Source of the DNA: Chloroflexota bacterium
GTDB lineage: Bacteria; Chloroflexota; Dormibacteria; Dormibacterales; Dormibacteraceae
Direction of reading: 5' to 3'
Assembly: GCA_005888075.1 (NCBI GenBank)
Contig: VBKD01000178.1
Location: 1-24,214 of the forward strand
Length of the DNA: 24,214 bases
The notes under the pieces are model-generated. The model was not told where the DNA came from. It worked only from the letters and a program-made list of their open reading frames with translations, and searched no databases. This document shows positions 22,593 through 24,214 of this stretch, piece by piece; position 1 is the first letter of the stretch; every line of letters starts with the position of its first letter. Made by a program: the position numbers and the translations under genes.

Positions 22593-23044
22593 GTCGAGCA
22601 CACCTCGCGGCGGGTTGCAAGCCCTACGGCAGCGCCGGTCACCACCCCGGCCAATATCGCGATGACCGCCACAATCGCATCGGGTTTGACCGTCATGTCG
22701 AAGACGACCCCCAGCGCCATGCCGATTCGCACGAGCCAGGAGATCGTGGCCGTTCGCGTCGCCATGCGTCCGCGCATGAGGCTGATCCCCGTGTACGCGC
22801 CGCCGGCAGCGATCAAGACCCAACTCGTGATGCTCACCGCGATCCATGGCTTCCAGCCCACCTGTGTCGCCACCATGTAGATCCCTGGGATCAGGATCGC
22901 GAGCGCCGAGATCGGACCGAGAATCCTGTTCACCTGGGCGGTTGCGAAACCCGCTCGGAGGCCGACACCTTCGATGGTGAGCAGCACGAACAGCAGCAGA
23001 GCTCCGACGATGTGAACGAATAGCGCGATTGAATACGGGTCCAT
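22589..23044 (-). CDS. Four-TM integral membrane protein (DUF2269-like)
   Basis: A 151-residue protein made almost entirely of four hydrophobic helices: ALFVHIVGALLLFVLLTIEGVGL (7-29), ISALAILIPGIYMVA, IAVSITSWVLIAAGGAYTGI and the C-terminal VIAILAGVVTGAAVGLA. The VHIVGALLLFV opening and a VKP near the end resemble DUF2269-type proteins; this assignment is tentative. ATG 23044 has a near-perfect AGGAGG six bases upstream, the best ribosome site in the window. It is the first gene of the efflux operon and overlaps the MFS start. Confidence 0.82.
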   Translation of the reverse strand: MDPYSIALFVHIVGALLLFVLLTIEGVGLRAGFATAQVNRILGPISALAILIPGIYMVATQVGWKPWIAVSITSWVLIAAGGAYTGISLMRGRMATRTATISWLVRIGMALGVVFDMTVKPDAIVAVIAILAGVVTGAAVGLATRREVCST

Positions 23045-23090
23045 TTGGTTCCTCCTGAATCCAGCCTTGCGTGACCTAGGCTACCACAAA

Positions 23091-23117
23091 CTTATAGTGA
23101 CTTAAAACATGTGGCAA
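23091..23117 (-). promoter_or_regulatory. Possible promoter/operator of the TetR-controlled efflux operon
   Basis: Minus-strand TTGCCA (23117-23112) and TATAAG (23096-23091) with a short 15-bp spacer, giving a leader of about 40 nt before ATG 23044. The interval holds two ACTTA direct repeats 10 bp apart (23090-23094 and 23100-23104) and lies just before the TetR gene, so it could be the regulator's site. No clean palindrome was found. Confidence 0.4.
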
Positions 23118-23132
23118 CCCAGCTTATTCCGC

Positions 23133-23138
23133 TAGAAT
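23133..23138 (+). promoter_or_regulatory. -10 box of a probable leaderless TetR transcript
   Basis: TAGAAT (five of six matches) ends eight bases before ATG 23147 and five before GTG 23144, with no Shine-Dalgarno between. Transcription would begin at or next to the start codon. The -35 region is weak (GTGGCA at 23111). Confidence 0.5.
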
Positions 23139-23146
23139 GCAGCGTG

Positions 23147-23782
23147 ATGGCGACAGAGCTCGGCCTTCGGGAGCGAAAGAAGCAGCAAACGCGTCAGGAG
23201 ATCTTTGACGCGGCGCGACGGCTCTTCGCTGAGCGCGGGTTCGACGCCGTGACCGTCGCGGAGGTCGCGCGAGCGGCCAATGTGTCGGAAGTGACGGTCT
23301 TCAACTACTTTCCGAGCAAAGAGGACCTCTTTTACGGCGGTATGCAGTTTTTCGAGGACCAGCTCCTCGAAGCTGTGGCCACGCGGCCTCGCGGCGAGTC
23401 GGCGCTCAAGGCCTTACGGCGGCGCCTGCTCGACAGCACGGAGGGCCTTCGGACCAAGGAAAGGATCGACGCCATCCTTAAATCGGCGGCAACTGTGTCG
23501 GCGAGTCCATCTCTGGTAGCCCGCGAGCGCGAAATCGTCGAGCGCTACACGCAGCGCCTCGCCGAGTTGCTGGCTGCAGAGACTGGGGTCGATGCGGGCG
23601 ATGTCGAGCCGCTGGCTGCGGCGGCCGCTTTGTTCGGAGCGCACCGGGCGCTCGTGGCGTACGTGCGCAGGCGCGTCTTGGCCGGCGGCCGCGGTGCGGC
23701 TCTAGTTGAGGACGCCCGCGCGCAGATCCGGCGCGCTTATGCGCGGCTGGACCGCGGCCTGGGGGATTACGACATCCGCTAG
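23147..23782 (+). CDS. TetR/AcrR-family regulator
   Basis: Repressor of 211 residues. The N-terminal TetR HTH is complete: LRERKKQQTRQEIFDAARRLFAERGFDAVTVAEVARAANVSEVTVFNYFPSKEDLFY (7-63). The C-terminal ligand-binding helices are not conserved enough to name an inducer. Start chosen at ATG 23147 because the family begins about ten residues before the HTH; GTG 23144 is adjacent and GTG 23111 would add 12 unlikely residues. Divergent from the four-TM/DHA2 efflux operon, the usual arrangement for a local efflux repressor. Its stop codon overlaps that of the ACT protein gene. Confidence 0.93.
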   Translation: MATELGLRERKKQQTRQEIFDAARRLFAERGFDAVTVAEVARAANVSEVTVFNYFPSKEDLFYGGMQFFEDQLLEAVATRPRGESALKALRRRLLDSTEGLRTKERIDAILKSAATVSASPSLVAREREIVERYTQRLAELLAAETGVDAGDVEPLAAAAALFGAHRALVAYVRRRVLAGGRGAALVEDARAQIRRAYARLDRGLGDYDIR

Positions 23783-24168
23783 CGGGCGGCCTTCAGCGCA
23801 GCCTTCAAATCCGAGACGCCCATGTAGGCGTTGAGCTTCCGAGCGCTTCCGGTTGAACCGGCATAGACGTACTGAATGTTGATCCCGGCCTTGCCGAGCT
23901 TCGAGGCCAGCCGTCCCAGGGTCCCCGGCGTGTTGCCTAGCGTTACCTCGAGGACTTCGTCCTCCGTCGCCTTCCATCCATGCGCGGCAAAGACTTTTTT
24001 GGCGACGGCATGCCGGTCGACGATCATCCTGACCGCGCCCCGACCATCTTCGGTCGCGCCCATGATCGCGACGATGTTCGCTTTCTTCTCACCCAGCGCG
24101 GTCGCGATCTCGCCCAGCATTCCCGGCTGATCAGGTACCCAAAGCGTCAACTGCCTCGCTCGTGGCAT
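23779..24168 (-). CDS. Tandem ACT-domain protein
   Basis: Small cytoplasmic protein of 129 residues built of two ACT domains: DQPGMLGEIATALGEKKANIVAI (13-35) and NTPGTLGRLASKLGKAGINIQYVY (79-102) are the paired Gly-containing ligand-loop motifs. Such stand-alone ACT pairs bind amino acids or similar small ligands; no enzyme domain is attached. ATG 24168 has GGGAGGAAT upstream. It converges on the TetR gene with a 4-bp overlap (shared CTAG). The remaining 46 bases of the window upstream contain nothing I can identify. Confidence 0.9.
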   Translation of the reverse strand: MPRARQLTLWVPDQPGMLGEIATALGEKKANIVAIMGATEDGRGAVRMIVDRHAVAKKVFAAHGWKATEDEVLEVTLGNTPGTLGRLASKLGKAGINIQYVYAGSTGSARKLNAYMGVSDLKAALKAAR

Positions 24169-24214
24169 GGCCTCTATTCCTCCCAGCTCAAACGGCCGAA
24201 AAACCGCCCCCAGT

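Noticed and set aside
1..24214. Mobile elements, CRISPR arrays, tRNA or rRNA genes
   Set aside because: None seen on reading either strand: no transposase or integrase motifs, no regularly spaced repeats, no cloverleaf with a GTTCRA-type loop. A profile search could still find a small RNA that I missed.

Overview
This is a 24.2-kb piece of a GC-rich bacterial chromosome with tightly packed genes, GTG/TTG starts alongside ATG, and no rRNA, tRNA, transposase, phage gene or CRISPR array that I can see. The gene mix is sugar import and glycan enzymes, K+/cation membrane proteins, an MpaB-type oxygenase, an ABC1 kinase, YdeI/OmdA and SRPBCC proteins, and one-component regulators. Together with many apparent leaderless starts (a TANNNT -10 box 6-9 nt before a start codon with no Shine-Dalgarno), it suggests a free-living soil-type member of the Terrabacteria (Chloroflexota, Candidatus Dormibacterota or Actinomycetota). 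That placement is inference from style, not from a marker gene.

Region 1 (1-4543) is a sugar-uptake locus. On the minus strand a LacI-type repressor (3125-2088) precedes a lipoprotein sugar-binding protein (1987-677) and the first permease of an ABC importer, which is cut by the window edge (664-2). A GH1 glycosidase (3308-4543) is divergent from the repressor. The repressor promoter (TTGACA-17-TAGGAT) runs into a perfect 27-bp palindrome at 3169-3195, which points to autoregulation. The binding protein resembles alpha-glucoside (AglE-type) receptors, whereas the neighbouring hydrolase is a retaining GH1 enzyme.

Region 2 (4560-10513) holds a minus-strand pair, a GDE/amylo-1,6-glucosidase-type enzyme and a GT4 glycosyltransferase. 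A large secreted protein of unknown function diverges from it, followed by a strong bidirectional terminator and a small membrane-anchored Pro/Ala-rich protein.

Region 3 (10578-14960) contains an orphan NarL/LuxR-type response regulator, a two-TM K+-channel-like protein converging on it, a DUF1003 membrane protein, a small nitroreductase and an MHS-type MFS symporter.

Region 4 (15049-20278) has four minus-strand genes in a row: a TMEM175-like channel, a CPA2/Kef-like antiporter, an MpaB-type oxygenase and an ABC1/UbiB-like kinase. The last two overlap by ATGA. The antiporter appears to lack about 40 residues of its second core helix region. The oxygenase-kinase pair is the best candidate for an undescribed functional unit, possibly acting on isoprenoid lipids. 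A YdeI/OmdA-like gene is divergent from the TMEM175 gene.

Region 5 (20280-24214) contains an ArsR-SRPBCC operon with a perfect 20-bp operator-like palindrome, and a TetR regulator divergent from a two-gene efflux operon (four-TM protein plus DHA2 MFS). A tandem-ACT protein converges on the TetR gene, the two stop codons overlapping. No gap exceeds 300 bp; the longest, 7961-8185 and 3126-3307, hold promoters.
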